The position numbers were made by a program, and so were the translations under genes. A stretch of 64,000 nucleotides of DNA from Haberlea rhodopensis. Lineage: Eukaryota > Streptophyta > Magnoliopsida > Lamiales > Gesneriaceae. The DNA lies in contig CAJQUN010001350.1 of the NCBI GenBank assembly GCA_907163345.1, positions 1 through 64,000 on the forward strand, in the 5' to 3' direction. Below the pieces are notes generated by a model. It had not been told where the DNA came from, made no database searches, and saw only the letters and a list, made by a program, of their open reading frames with translations. Shown piece by piece: positions 1 through 10,480 of this stretch (positions are counted from its first letter, which is position 1; the number at the start of each line of letters is the position of its first letter).

Positions 1-374
1 AATCTAATGATATCTTATCCTATTATCTAAAATTCAAATCTGAAATTCAAATTACAAATCTTTTATCTCTTCTACAGTAACCATGGAATGTGCTATAGGC
101 CGAGCTCGAAAGTTTCTTCTATTGAGTCTAGTATGATTGACACTTAGATCGAGTAAACCCAAAACAACCAAGGAGATTGATAGTTTAGCACCAAAACGGT
201 TTTTCCCACAGTTGTCACTATTTAAATAATGGTAACTTAGCTTTATTGTAGTTATTATTTTAATTTGTGCATTAAATTATTAGTATAATATTGACTTCTG
301 ATTTAAAATAATATTGTTTGAAACACAACTTTTACATTAATTATATGACATCATCAAAGAAATGATCCCGAGCT

Positions 375-1345
375 ATGAAGCATCATCAAGCGCAAGACGA
401 AATAACCCCCTCCAGCAATGACGAAATCGCTACACGACAGTTGGGTGGAAACCAAGGGAATGAACATCATATTTCATGGCAAGAACAAGATCGAAGAAAT
501 GTGTTCGACATATCTCAACATTCATTGTTCTTTCATTCAGCACACAACCAAGAAATTTCGGTGAGAGTAATCGAGGTCTTGAGTAACATGAAGAAGCATG
601 TGATCAGGCTCTTGAGCGATTCCGTAGGTTTCACCTACTAGGCGCCCCAACACCCCCCCCAACCGGAATCATGGCTCACCAAAATTAGAGAGGGTTTTCT
701 CTACCCTTCAGTACTACGAGGAACAAAGGTGAAGTTTGCATTCTATCAGTTCGAAGAGGGGGCAAGTTATAGAACATCAGTGGAGGAGAACAACACAACA
801 CACCGAAGACTTGTGCCAACTTCTTCCAGAAATTCCAAAGTAGGTATATAATTTAAATGATACTCAACACTCGAGAACAAGAATTTATGACTTTCGCTAA
901 GGCACCATGACAGTGGCAGAATACGATTTGAATTTCACTAACTAATTTCGATCCTCAATACATCAAGGATGAGCTCAGACAGACGAAGAATTTGTCAAAG
1001 GCTTAAATTTAGACATTTGTTGGGCAACTTATCTAGCGAACTTGTAGACTTTAGCTCCACCGCTAATTAAGCACTACGACTTCGAGGGGAGACCGAAATC
1101 AAACCTCTGCCCAAAAAAGAGAAGAGGATGAAGAAAACACAAAACCTCGAATTCCTTTGAAACAAGTAACAGGAAAAGAGGTTTAGAGAAGGAGACCTAA
1201 CACAACGAGCATAAGAAACTTTGAGCAGAAGACTTCGAGAAGACCTGTGGATAAAATCAAGGGATGTGGATATTGCAACAAAACCCAATCACACCAAAGA
1301 AATTGTTTGGAAAAATGGAAATTCACGGAGGAAATGACTAACTCG
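375..1345 (+). pseudogene. Ty3/gypsy gag relic
   Basis: Fragments of a retrotransposon Gag can be read on the plus strand through several frameshifts and stops. Near 600-780 there is LERFRRFHLLGAP followed by a segment like the F-x-F-E-G-A core of gypsy Gag. Near 900-1070 there is a stretch of the TVAEYDLNFTN / FVKGLNLDI type typical of retrotrans_gag. Near 1258-1310 there is a zinc-knuckle-like CGYC...H...C motif with the histidine shifted by one position. No frame longer than 88 codons survives. The protein would have been a capsid precursor; it is certainly non-functional. The family call rests on several short motifs in the right order. Confidence 0.6.
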
Positions 1346-2622
1346 TATCTAAGATCGAGGCGAAAGATAAAAAGCTCAACACACAGATTCTAGCATCCAA
1401 TTGGCCGTAGTAAGAGAGGAGAAAGTTCGAACCGAGGTAAATTTAGCTACCAGAGAGAAAAGTCTAAGCATAATCCTTATCTTGGATTGGATTTGAGTCT
1501 AACATTTCTTCCCTTTGAAGTTCACTCAATCTTTTCAGCCAGAGGTCTTTTGCGGCGTAAGCTACTCCGGTCGGTTCTTTCTTTGTCAATTTATACCTCA
1601 TTTCGAATCTGGTAACTGATTCATTTGAACTTGACATCAAAATTTTTGTTGTTGATGATAGTTAGCTTCTTGATTGGCCTCTGCCCTACTTTCATTCCTC
1701 CAGAGTGGACTAAAAAAAAATTAATAATAATAAATTTCCTTCTCGGACCAATGACTTTCGCTTATACTCCTTCATTCTTATCCGGATATTGATCAGTATT
1801 ATCGACACATCTGAGATCGCCAAAGGTTCGGGAGTTCCTCTACTCAATCTCTTTCCTTATTCTAAAGAATACGCACTCATCAGAGAAAGAAGACACCAAC
1901 CCAACAACCGTAATTGATATCTCTTAAGGCAAGTCAAACTCCCATTAGATAATAACTGTCAGTAGACGAATATTAAGATCACTAGTTATATACATTAGAA
2001 GATATTACTTATGAGCAATCAATAGTATTTGTTAATCTAACCTAGTTACTCCAAATGAATAAAATGATTTGAATTTATGCTAAACTTATATTAAAATAAA
2101 AACCATAACAATAATAGCAATAATAAATAAATTGATCTACGACATTCGCAAGACATGACAGATTCAAATACCTAATCAACACCATAACAGTCTTAGAATT
2201 CGTTTAGATGTTTATTGGTCTCTTCATAGAGATGTAGAAATTACCTCAAACTATCTTCTGGATTAATGTTTAAATACGAAAAAGAAAACCCTATGTATAT
2301 CAGAAACAATAATAAAAATAATAATATAAATAACTAAGGGTTCGGAGTGGTCGATATTCATAACTTAGAGGTAAACTGAGGCTGCTTTATCAGAAACTGA
2401 AAGATCACAAGTGTCGTTTTCTCAACTTGACGTCAACAAGAAGATCCGTAGAGAATCATTGCTAGAAGATCAATTGGATGAAGGAAATCGATGCGTAAAC
2501 TACAAAAATCAAGATGAAAAAAAAAAACAAGCTAGGATGCTGAAGTACGTACTACTAAGAAGATTTATTCTGCCGTGACAAGGATGGAATCTGAGGACCA
2601 GATTCCTTGAAGGAGGGGAGAT
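1346..2622. other. Remnant internal region, no gene seen
   Basis: AT-rich DNA between the gag relic and the LTR. There is no open frame of note. Pol motifs expected here (YVDD, integrase DDE) are not visible, so pol is deleted or fully decayed. The last 40 bases hold the gypsy 3' pol tail and polypurine tract. Confidence 0.5.
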
Positions 2623-3300
2623 TGTAACACACCTAAAATCTAAATACAAAAATTTGACAAAATAATTTGAAGCTATCTTAAATGTTACTAAGAAATAATC
2701 ATCTTAATATATTAAATATTCATACATCAAAATAGATAATAAAAGAAAGAAAATATAACTATTTATTGGAAATTATATATTTGTGAAACATACCAATAAC
2801 TAAAATCATTCACAAAGTGAATCCATATATTACTTGTAAAATTAAATTTACATAAAGAATTATATGAAAATATCTTTATATTCTTGAGAATGAATATTTG
2901 ATTTTTGGACCAAAATATTATTCATTAAAAACTTTACAAATAAATAAATAAAAAAAAAGTGTATGGATATAACTTGTACTAATAGACTTTATATCTAAAT
3001 ATACATACCAATAAAATAGATAGAAGCATAATAAATAACTTAAACAATTATAAGTACCAAAAGACTAATCAAGAAATTATAAACAAAATGATTTACAAAT
3101 TTTAATTGCTACTCTAAGATATGTACGAAAGTAGATAAATTCATTGTAAAACGACTTAAATATTATTAATAGAACAAAAATATATTAAAAATAAATATTG
3201 TATTTAAAGGATTAAAATATTAATATTCAGGTTAGCACATGTCATTTCTTGGCCAAGACAAGTGTCACTCAAATTGTGGCTTGTTCTCTTCAATCTTGCC

Positions 3301-3310
3301 TATAAATACC
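3301..3310 (+). promoter_or_regulatory. TATA box of gypsy LTR
   Basis: TATAAATACC is followed by a CT/AG-rich leader near 3330, as in plant LTR promoters. Its position fits the start of the R region. Confidence 0.5.
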
Positions 3311-4554
3311 CCTTCCCTTTCATCAGATTAAGTCACAATTTTCAGGTAGAGAGTGTTAGAAACTGGGAGAAAGTTAAGAGTGTAGGAATTATGTAGAATA
3401 TGGTGGCAATAGAGAAAATTATGAAGAAAATTATCAAAGCTTGTCCGAAAATTCCGAAGACCTTTGGGATGCCATGGAGCTCGGGCTTACAAATATTTCA
3501 CAACACTCCTCACACACCCAGATCATCTTCTGTAAAGGAGGTGTTGAAAAATCACAAGCTGATATTGCCCAGAAAATTCAAGAACACGAAGAACAAAGTG
3601 CTGCCAGAATTTCAGAACCCATTTCAAGGTAGCATATTCAAGCTTCGATTTCACACCTTTTAAAATAGATTTCGAAAATGTTTACAAACAAAATGTGTTC
3701 CAAATATGTTTTAATTTGACGGTCGTTGGTCGTAAAACTCATCGGAAACAGTATTTTCCGGCGAACGAATAACCATGGGTAATCATTTCGAAAACTCAAA
3801 ATCTGGGCAAAATCGGTTGTGAATTTCAAAATGGTTTCCATACGAAAGTTGTAGATCGAAACGAGGCGAACCTGCTGTAAAAATTTCAGCCGCGCGTGGC
3901 GGCCAGAGCACGGCCACGCGTCAGCAAGTTTCTTGAAATTCCGAGCTCCGAACGTTGCTGAACTGATTTAAGACATTTCTGGAAAGTTTCGACTTAAACT
4001 TGATTTTTAATGAATTTTCAAATGTTTGCTTAAAATTACCCCGGATAAGTTTCTTACAAAAATGATTCTTAAAAATGTTAAAACCATACCTTTAGGTTGA
4101 TAATCATTATAAATTACCTTATATTATGTTCATAGGAATGTTATCGGCATTTGAGTTCAAAATCGAGCCAATCAAGTCAAGATAGCATAATGAGGTGAGG
4201 TGTATTACCGATTTCTTATATATAGCCTCTTTGGCATTTGGCCTGGAACTTACTTTAAATGTTTATTCAATATCGTACCTTCCATTTATGTTATCATGTT
4301 GTTCATTATAATGTTTCATTGATCATATTGTCTGCATATGAAAGTACCGTGTTTATCGCTAATCTATTCCAATGAATGAATGAATGGAGCCATGGACATG
4401 AGTCCCCTGGACAACGTGGCCTCGGCCCGGAAAGTGAGTCCAATGAACAACGGATGAGAATCCGGGTATATGGTTCATCTGAACAACGCGCACCGTATCG
4501 GTCCGGATAATGGTTCACCTCGGCTCATAAATGAATGTTTGTATTGGATGTATT

Positions 4555-4744
4555 CGAATATGTGGGGAAAAGTGCTACATCTAAATATCGGGTGGGAGCC
4601 ACCTCTTTAGCCCACGATATTCATTCTATTGTCCTAATTCGTCTTTGTTTCGTTGATCATATTCCCTGATCCGGATATGTGGGGAAAAGTGCTACACCTT
4701 AATGTCGGGTGGGAGCCACCTCTTTAGCTCACGATATTCCTTCT
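4555..4744 (+). repeat. Two spaced direct repeats of about 70 bp inside the LTR
   Basis: The block starting ATATGTGGGGAAAAGTGCTA and running through GGGTGGGAGCCACCTCTTTAG to CACGATATTC occurs at about 4555-4626 and again at about 4675-4744 with few mismatches. The copies are about 120 bp apart. The segment GGTGGGAGCCACC is partly self-complementary and could form a hairpin. Confidence 0.8.
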
Positions 4745-5078
4745 CAAGTCGTAAATGTAATCGTTTCATTGAAATATTATTTGATCGCAGTGTTATCTCT
4801 TGTTACACGACATATCATATCGACATATTGCATTATTTGTTATTATATACACGAAAAGCTATTGTTATTTCCTCACTAAGTCCTTAAAGACTTAACCTCT
4901 GTTTTCTTTTTGTTATTATCATGAGTTCCAAATACAGGAGAACGGGATCCAAGATCAGAGGATAATAAGGAGAAATGAAAATGTTGACTTATCAAGCACT
5001 GATAGTATTTCTTCTTTGGTTAGGTATCAGATCATTAGAATGAGTTTGTCGGGATTGTATTTTGTTAATAGATATTAT

Positions 5079-5184
5079 GAACGCTTCCGCTAACGAAATA
5101 TGTTTAATTGTTTGAACACTTCCGCTAACGAAATATGTTTAATTGTTTGAATACTTCCGCTAACGTAATATGATTAATTATTAT
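5079..5184 (+). repeat. 35-bp tandem repeat, three copies
   Basis: Units begin at 5079, 5114 and 5149, each starting GAAC(G/A)CTTCCGCTAACGAA and followed by an ATATGTTTAATTGTTT tail. The third copy has diverged. The array lies near the 3' end of the gypsy LTR. Confidence 0.85.
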
Positions 5185-5654
5185 GTATGGATTGTTTTAA
5201 AGTAATACCCTACAAATATAACTATATTTTTATATAGTAGGGAATGTGGTACCAGATAAGGGAATATATATTTTGTGCTCGAGTCGGGGTCCCACAGTAT
5301 CACAAACAAGAAAGCAAGGAATCGGGATATCGGATCAATTATATGTTATGACATCACAGGATTTACTGGTGGAGGTAATGTCTCTTACTTGTCCACTCCA
5401 TTTTGTAGTGTGCCCGTGAGTTCTTTGTCATCAATGTATATATTTGCTTCTTCAGCATGCAAATGCCATGCTTTAGACATGGTTTACCTTTTCATTTGTG
5501 TATGTTTACCTTTCTATCTGATGGCTTTAGTCCTCTATTAACCACCAATTTAATTTTTCATTATGTCTCATGAAATTCGTAGGAGCGGGTTTGAAATATA
5601 TTACCAGTAAATGTGTGATTTGCTTCTTTTATAGTTTCCAGGAATTTAATGTAG

Positions 5655-6760
5655 CCCTGCCACAATGAAATTGAAAATCCAGGTTATCCTGAGTTTGACC
5701 TATCTGCATCTTTAAAAGTGAACTCTGTAAGTTTTCTTCCAAATCAGTGAAATTGTGTTTTTCTGTGTGGATTACGATTATAGTTCTGAGATTTGAACTA
5801 GCTTCGTTTGAACTGCATCAAAATTCTACTTGGAGTTTATAAAGCTGTAGAGCTCTGAAAAAACATTCGATACTCACATTTCATCTAACTATGCACTTGT
5901 TTGCTTGCCCTTTTTTATTTTGCTGATAATCTGGTTACATGAGTATTACAGATATTGCAAGCTTTAAAAGCATGCTTTCTGGCCATTTCAGCACGATCAT
6001 GGTAGAAGTCTACTCTTAAGGGCAGCAGATGCTGCTCATTGTTTCAATGGATCCAACGAAAATAAAGAAAGGTACTGGTGTGTAGTTTCTTAAGATCATT
6101 CGAAGAAAATTTTGACACCCTTGTAGGTTTCAGATCATCTTTTTGTTTGATCCCATTTCTTTGTATGATCAGTGCACTGGAGCTTGCATCTGCCAAGGCA
6201 GATAGGCATAGACTGCAACGGGGGGTTTGGACCAGTGTTCTGTTTGGGGATATACGCCGTGCCCTATTCAGGTTTGTGGATTACTTGAAGTTCACTCTTG
6301 TGGTCCAAGGTTTGTTCCACGCTTGTGGCGGCTTTTTAATTTTTCACTTTCACCAAATGTTATTTTTTAACAGCACGTGAACGTCTCGTCTTACTCAGAA
6401 CCGATCCATACGAACTAAGAGACTATGCTGCTCTGATATACCACTGTGGATTATATGTCGAATCACTTCAGTACCTTAAGCTCTACCAAGATACAATGGT
6501 ATGCATGTATGTTTTTATGTGTAATAGATATGTATGCATGTATATAACACTGGAATCAGTGTCCCTTTCAAATTTACTGATAAATTATAAATGTATGGTA
6601 GGAATCTCCCACCTTTGAGTTGAAATCCCAGTTAGCCAACAACTTGGAGGAACTAGGAAGACGATGCTGTCGTCGTCTGAAGCTGATATTGATGGAGGAA
6701 GGTTGGAGTAGGCAGTCAGATAGCAGAAGAACCCTTTTCAACAATACTGATTCATGGTAA
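5655..6760 (+). pseudogene. SirB1/transglutaminase-like TPR protein, C-terminal exons, probably broken
   Basis: Five exons can be joined with matching phases: 5655-5726, 5992-6071, 6173-6309 (or ending 6271), 6374-6498 and 6602-6760 (TAA). They encode ALELASAKADRHRLQRGVW, then RTDPYELRDYAALIYHCGLY with ESLQYLKLYQD, and end in LKLILMEEGWS. This arrangement resembles the C-terminal TPR-like part of plant SirB1/transglut_core2 proteins (recognised from memory). The consensus donor of exon 3 is at 6271/6272, but using it shifts the frame to a TGA in the next exon. An extra T in CTATTCAG would explain this. Only a non-ancestral donor at 6309/6310 keeps the frame open. Exons upstream of about 5.3 kb are absent, where the gypsy LTR begins. 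An additional open exon (about 5279-5374) is possible but weak. Confidence 0.55.
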
Positions 6761-7510
6761 TTTCGACGCTGTACCTGATATTCTCCCTTCATTTCGGATG
6801 GGAAAAATGATGCGTAGAAGATTAAATATTTGTATAAATTTAAATTGAGTGTAAATAATCAACTTTTACTTGGGAGATCAACACTAAAATATTACTAAAC
6901 TGAATTCAAGAATGTACCTAGATCGGAAATGTTGGTTGGCGTACCCCTGAAGTTCTTTAAAAATACTTTTCTTGTTATTTGACAGATGAGATGATATTTT
7001 TGTTGTTTGGTTGAATTTGGTTGGTTATCCTTTTAGAGACTAGAGTTATCTTTGTTTCTTAGATTTTCAAGTGGAGACTTGTTTCGATGTTGTGTCTATT
7101 TTAAGGTTGTGTTTTACTAAAGTTATGTTTGGTGTGAAGTTATTTTTCGACGCCTTATGTTTTGTTCTGTTTGTTTGGAGTTATGCTTTGGCTGCAATTG
7201 TTGTCATTGTCGCTGTTATACGTTTATTTGGTATTTTGGCCCATTATAGATATATTTGCAGTGAGTAAATTGAGAGTCGCAACATAAAATTGGGCTACAC
7301 AATCTCTATTTGAAGATGATCAAATTTGTGTATCTAATGTCCAAAATCACGCTAATAGTCTCAATCAGACAAAGACGTTTTAAATCGAAATGGGGCAATC
7401 ATTTGTGGTCACCTTGTCACGCTCTGGGCCCAGGCCTAGGCTCAGGCTTAAGCTCAGGCCCGCGCAAGCGCGATTGTACAATTGGCTCCTTGTAGCAACT
7501 ATTTTTTATT
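6761..7510. other. Downstream region, no gene seen
   Basis: This presumably includes the 3'UTR of the SirB1-like locus. The short open frames at 7071-7268 and 7310-7495 have no recognisable content. A GC-rich stretch at 7415-7480 (alternating CAGGC/AGGCT motifs) may be part of the adjacent TRIM's terminal repeat, because it starts TGTCACGCTCT like the right-hand copy. Confidence 0.4.
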
Positions 7511-7694
7511 TGTCATCGTTCTACGAAAATGGTTAACTCAAATTGTTATAGGAGTCCATTGTAACCCCTTATAAGCTATTTTAAACTTTCAATTTTCACA
7601 CATGTAGGACAAGGGTATCACAATCACACCTCCTTCAAAACACGATGTCCTCGTCGTTGCCTAATTCAACGATCCACCAGCGCTATGAATCTAG

Positions 7695-7885
7695 AGATGA
7701 CTCATACATGTTCAAGAGGTTGCTCCCATACATATAACACTTTGCCCTGCAAGTTCAAGAGGTGGTTTCCATCCACATGGCACTTTGCCCCGCAGATTCA
7801 AGATGTGGCCCCCTTCATATGGCACTTTGCCCCTTAAGCTCAAGAGGTGACTTTCGCGTACGTAACGCTTTGCCCCTCATAGCAC
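7695..7885. repeat. Degenerate minisatellite of about 45 bp inside TRIM A
   Basis: Four degenerate units carry CACTTTGCCC (or CGCTTTGCCC) followed by TCAAGAGGTG or TCAAGATGTG. They make up most of the TRIM's internal region. Confidence 0.65.
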
Positions 7886-7916
7886 TTATCTCCCGGTATT
7901 TTTCTTGCTGATGATC

Positions 7917-7929
7917 GGTTCTGATACCA
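7917..7929 (-). other. Primer-binding site of TRIM A
   Basis: On the minus strand the site reads TGGTATCAGAACC, which matches the 3' end complement of initiator tRNA-Met. It lies three bases inside the 5' terminal repeat. Confidence 0.75.
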
Positions 7930-8052
7930 TTCTGTTACGCTCTACAAAATTGGTTGCACAAGTTGCTATAGTAGTCAATTGTAAGTCATTATAAATCATT
8001 TTAAACTTTCATCCACGACCATTGTGGTGGGACAAGGGATAAGGGTATTACT

Positions 8053-8932
8053 CTTGACTACTAATAATAATTAGAGTGATCCCTCTTCAATTCAAATATC
8101 TTTCTCGGAGAACATTCCAAGACTTTGAAGAGCATTTTCACGTGTGAAATAGCCGATATGTCGATTTTTTTTTATCAATTAATGGTAAACATAGAATGTT
8201 TGTCCACAAATCATGTCGATATTAAAGCCATTGTCTTTATTTGCTCTTTGTAAAGATATAGAGATCTTTTTAAAATTCTCATTTCACGGTAGATATCGAA
8301 TTCTAAATATTCAAACAGTATTGGATGAATCAAATTATGAGCGAATTATAGATGAAATTTGTGCAGGGACATACATTTATTGATGCGTACTAAACAAGAG
8401 ATGTTTGTCTTGATGTAGTATAGACCCAATCACCCAATCATAAGGGTTTTTAGCAACCAATCCTCGTGTGGTTTTCCAAATAGGTAGTTTACACCTATGT
8501 AGTTTGAAAATAGATAGTTTATCTCTTGCGGTTTTCAAAATGGACAGTTTATTCCTTATTTTTTGGAAACGCTTATTATTAAACACATGCTGGCTTGGGG
8601 TAAAGTGCATGCACTATCAATATAGTGTAGATTGTGTACTTATATATGCATGCATCTCTAGAAGAGACTTGATTCCTTTATTAGGATGCTGTTTTTGCCA
8701 ACTGGAATATTGGCTGCTCATTGGCAAACATATCACAGCTTTTCATTCTTTGAACTCATCAGATGTTAGTGCTTATTAGCATCTTAAGTTGGAAGAATAT
8801 GGTCCCTTAGTGTACGCACTATACATATCACATGCAGATTCATGAACATACTCACAAATGCTTGCATTTTTTCGCAACTTATTTTTTAAGTATAAATTTC
8901 TGTTTTCAACTATGCAAATGTAATGGATAAAT
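8053..8932. other. Repeat-rich spacer, no gene seen
   Basis: Three loose copies of a 30-bp motif (TAGTTT..CC/AAAAT..) lie at about 8469-8560. The stretch 8590-8830 is related to 36070-36300. The open frame at 8468-8779 spans both and looks fortuitous. Confidence 0.4.
8590..8830 (+). repeat. Dispersed repeat, copy 1 (partner at 36070-36300)
   Basis: The two segments share, in the same order, GATGCTGTTTT, ATTGGCTGC, TTGGCA(A/G)ACAT, AGTGCTT, AAGTTGG and ATATGG(C/T)CCCTTA. They look about two-thirds identical by eye. The class is unknown and no terminal repeats were found. Confidence 0.5.
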
Positions 8933-8940
8933 ATCAAAAT

Positions 8941-9398
8941 TAGGCATGAAAATGGGTCTAACCCGGACCCGTATTAAACATGCAACATATGGGAGGGGTC
9001 TAAACCCTGTCAAACAGGCAGGTTTGGACTCGGTCAATAGATTTTTGAAGCGGGGCAGGGTGGGGCGGGGCCTTGGTTTTTCATAACCGCGCCAACTCGC
9101 TATACATATTGATTATAATTTTGAGTTTTAATGTTTGTGAAATTGCATTGTAAGTGTAACTCTTTAATTTGATGTGGTTGTCACTTTTGAGTTTTGATAG
9201 ATAAACTTTTTATTGTTGTTTAATTTAGTTACAGGTGCATGTTCAAAATTAAATAGATTAAAAAGTTGATTTCTAGCTATGTTAACGGATTCGCGGATCC
9301 ATAGGGTAGAACCCGTCGGCTTCGCGGGGTGTGTCTGTGATCATTTTTTTGTAGTGGAGTGGCCAAACTCGTCTCAGGCCCACTTGTTATCATCCCTA
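8941..9398 (+). mobile_element. hAT-type non-autonomous element (MITE)
   Basis: The element begins TAGGCATGAAAATGGGTC and ends with the complement of TAGGGATGATAAC..GTGGGCC, giving imperfect terminal inverted repeats of hAT style. It is bordered by a perfect 8-bp direct repeat ATCAAAAT at 8933-8940 and 9399-9406, the size produced by hAT transposases. It is 458 bp long with no open frame. GC-rich ends (GGGGCAGGGTGGGGCGGGG near 9052) surround an AT-rich centre. The perfect duplication suggests a fairly recent insertion. Confidence 0.85.
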
Positions 9399-9704
9399 AT
9401 CAAAATCTGTGGATCACTGTCGCTATCAAACGATTGAATTAGATAGAATCTGCTTCACGAGACGATCTAACGATTAAAATTTAAATTGCTAAATTGAATT
9501 ATAGATTATTAAAAATAAATTACCTTTTCAATTACCTATCTTACCAAAGACATTACATTTTTACGGGACATTTTTACCCTTGGAAATTGATAGAATGTGC
9601 AAAAATACGATTTGCATCTTCTTTATTGCATGATGCTCCATATTCTATTCTATGTCGCACAACAAATTTATAAAAGAGATGTGAGAGTAAAGTATAAATG
9701 ACGA

Positions 9705-9800
9705 TCAGGGCAGTGACTTAGTGGTCGTCACCACTATTCCCTCGTAAACAACTCAAGTTCGAGTACGTCCCCCCACTAGGAATTGTCAAAAACATAATTA
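9705..9800 (+). mobile_element. Possible tRNA-derived SINE fragment
   Basis: GTGACTTAGTGGTCGTCA (near 9715-9730) resembles a pol III box A, and CAAGTTCGAGTACG (near 9754-9767) resembles box B. The spacing is about 35 bp, as in plant SINE heads. No clear tail or target duplication was found. Confidence 0.4.
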
Positions 9801-10155
9801 TTAATAAAGTATATGGATGATACAGTTCACTCAATGTAGCATAGTTATTGAATTATCCACATCATCTATATGGCTGATGTTATTTACACCCCAATTCGTC
9901 ACTCACACTCCACATGACGAATACAATTTTCCCATAAAGTGAAATGTATGCAACAATAATGGAGTGCAAAGAACATCGCTATATATATATTCTACACGAT
10001 ATATGTATATTAGATAATCCAACAATCTACTCCATATTGGTAATGTTTCTCAATGTAGCATACTTCGTCCACTTACAATATACGAAAATCTGACTCCAAA
10101 TTTGGTGCAGTCCATTAGATTTAACTTCTTAATCATTACAGAAATTTCATATGAC
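9801..10155. other. Spacer and likely TFB5 3'UTR
   Basis: AT-rich DNA with no other gene signal. It presumably includes the 3' untranslated region of the minus-strand TFB5 gene. Confidence 0.4.
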
Positions 10156-10462
10156 TCAAGCAGGTTTCTCATAAGTAATGTTCTCTCTGAATGTTGCAAT
10201 GGCACTCCGTATCATGCCGGCCATATCCGAACGCACGAAAAGATGTGTATTGTCCAAAACATGTATTATAAACTTCTGGGATTGAGGCAGCGAGGCATTC
10301 ATGTTGATGATGAATTGTGCCATCGGAATGTCACTGCACAAAGTTGGATAAAAAATTAGAAGATGAAACCTAGAACAAATGCGAAAAGGTAATGTTTGCC
10401 TTTTAAAATGATAATTATGATAATTACCATGAAATGCACAATCCTTTGATGGCATTAACCAT
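10156..10462 (-). CDS. TFB5: TFIIH subunit TFB5 (GTF2H5/TTDA homologue)
   Basis: Small nuclear protein of the TFIIH core, which acts in transcription initiation and nucleotide excision repair by supporting the p52/XPB module (known for the family). The coding sequence has two exons: 10462-10428 (ATG, residues MVNAIKGLCIS plus two bases) and 10333-10156 (TGA). The donor is TG|GTAATT and the acceptor GTGCAG|TGAC, with matching phases. The product has 70 residues, the usual length. Visible motifs are CDIPMAQFI, SQKFIIHVLDNTHLFV and the C-terminal YEKPA, matching plant TFB5 as I remember it. No defects were seen. A splice acceptor at 10481/10480, 18 bp before the ATG, points to an intron in the 5'UTR. 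The first coding exon is only 35 bp, so automatic annotation could miss it. Confidence 0.9.
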
Positions 10463-10480
10463 GGTAACAATGACCTTGAA

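Larger units (their letters stand above)
1..5254 (+). mobile_element. Decayed Ty3/gypsy element, 3' part
   Basis: The left edge of the window lies inside an old gypsy element read on the plus strand. A gag relic (about 375-1345) is followed by about 1.2 kb with no readable pol. Next come a polypurine run at about 2610-2621 (AAGGAGGGGAGA) and an LTR starting TGTAACAC at 2623. The codons just before the polypurine run resemble the end of plant chromovirus pol genes (GG-rich tail, then the LTR). The 5' LTR lies outside the window, and most of pol is deleted or unrecognisable. The right boundary is uncertain: the sequence ends in CA at 5254, with another CA candidate at 5295. Confidence 0.65.
2623..5254 (+). 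repeat. Long gypsy LTR (3' LTR), about 2.6 kb
   Basis: The LTR begins TGTAACACACC directly after a polypurine tract, a start common in plant chromovirus LTRs. A TATA box (TATAAATACC, 3301-3310) lies about 680 bp in, which fits a U3/R boundary. Two internal repeat groups lie downstream (4555-4744 and 5079-5184). The end is placed at the CA of TGGTACCA (5254), whose reverse complement partly matches the start. No second LTR is in the window for comparison, so the 3' boundary is an inference. Small open frames at 3400-3660 are not recognisable proteins. Confidence 0.55.
7511..8052 (-). mobile_element. TRIM element (miniature LTR retrotransposon) A
   Basis: Two related direct repeats of about 115-120 bp (7511-7625 and 7933-8052) flank about 310 bp. 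Next to the right-hand repeat, GGTTCTGATACCA (7917-7929) is the complement of the tRNA-iMet primer site TGGTATCAGAACC. Next to the left-hand repeat, CACCTCCTT (7627-7635) is the complement of a polypurine tract. Both fit an element on the minus strand. The repeats begin TGTCATCG and TGTTACGC. There is no coding capacity. The terminal repeats differ by roughly a quarter of positions, so it is old. The left end might extend to 7415. Confidence 0.7.
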
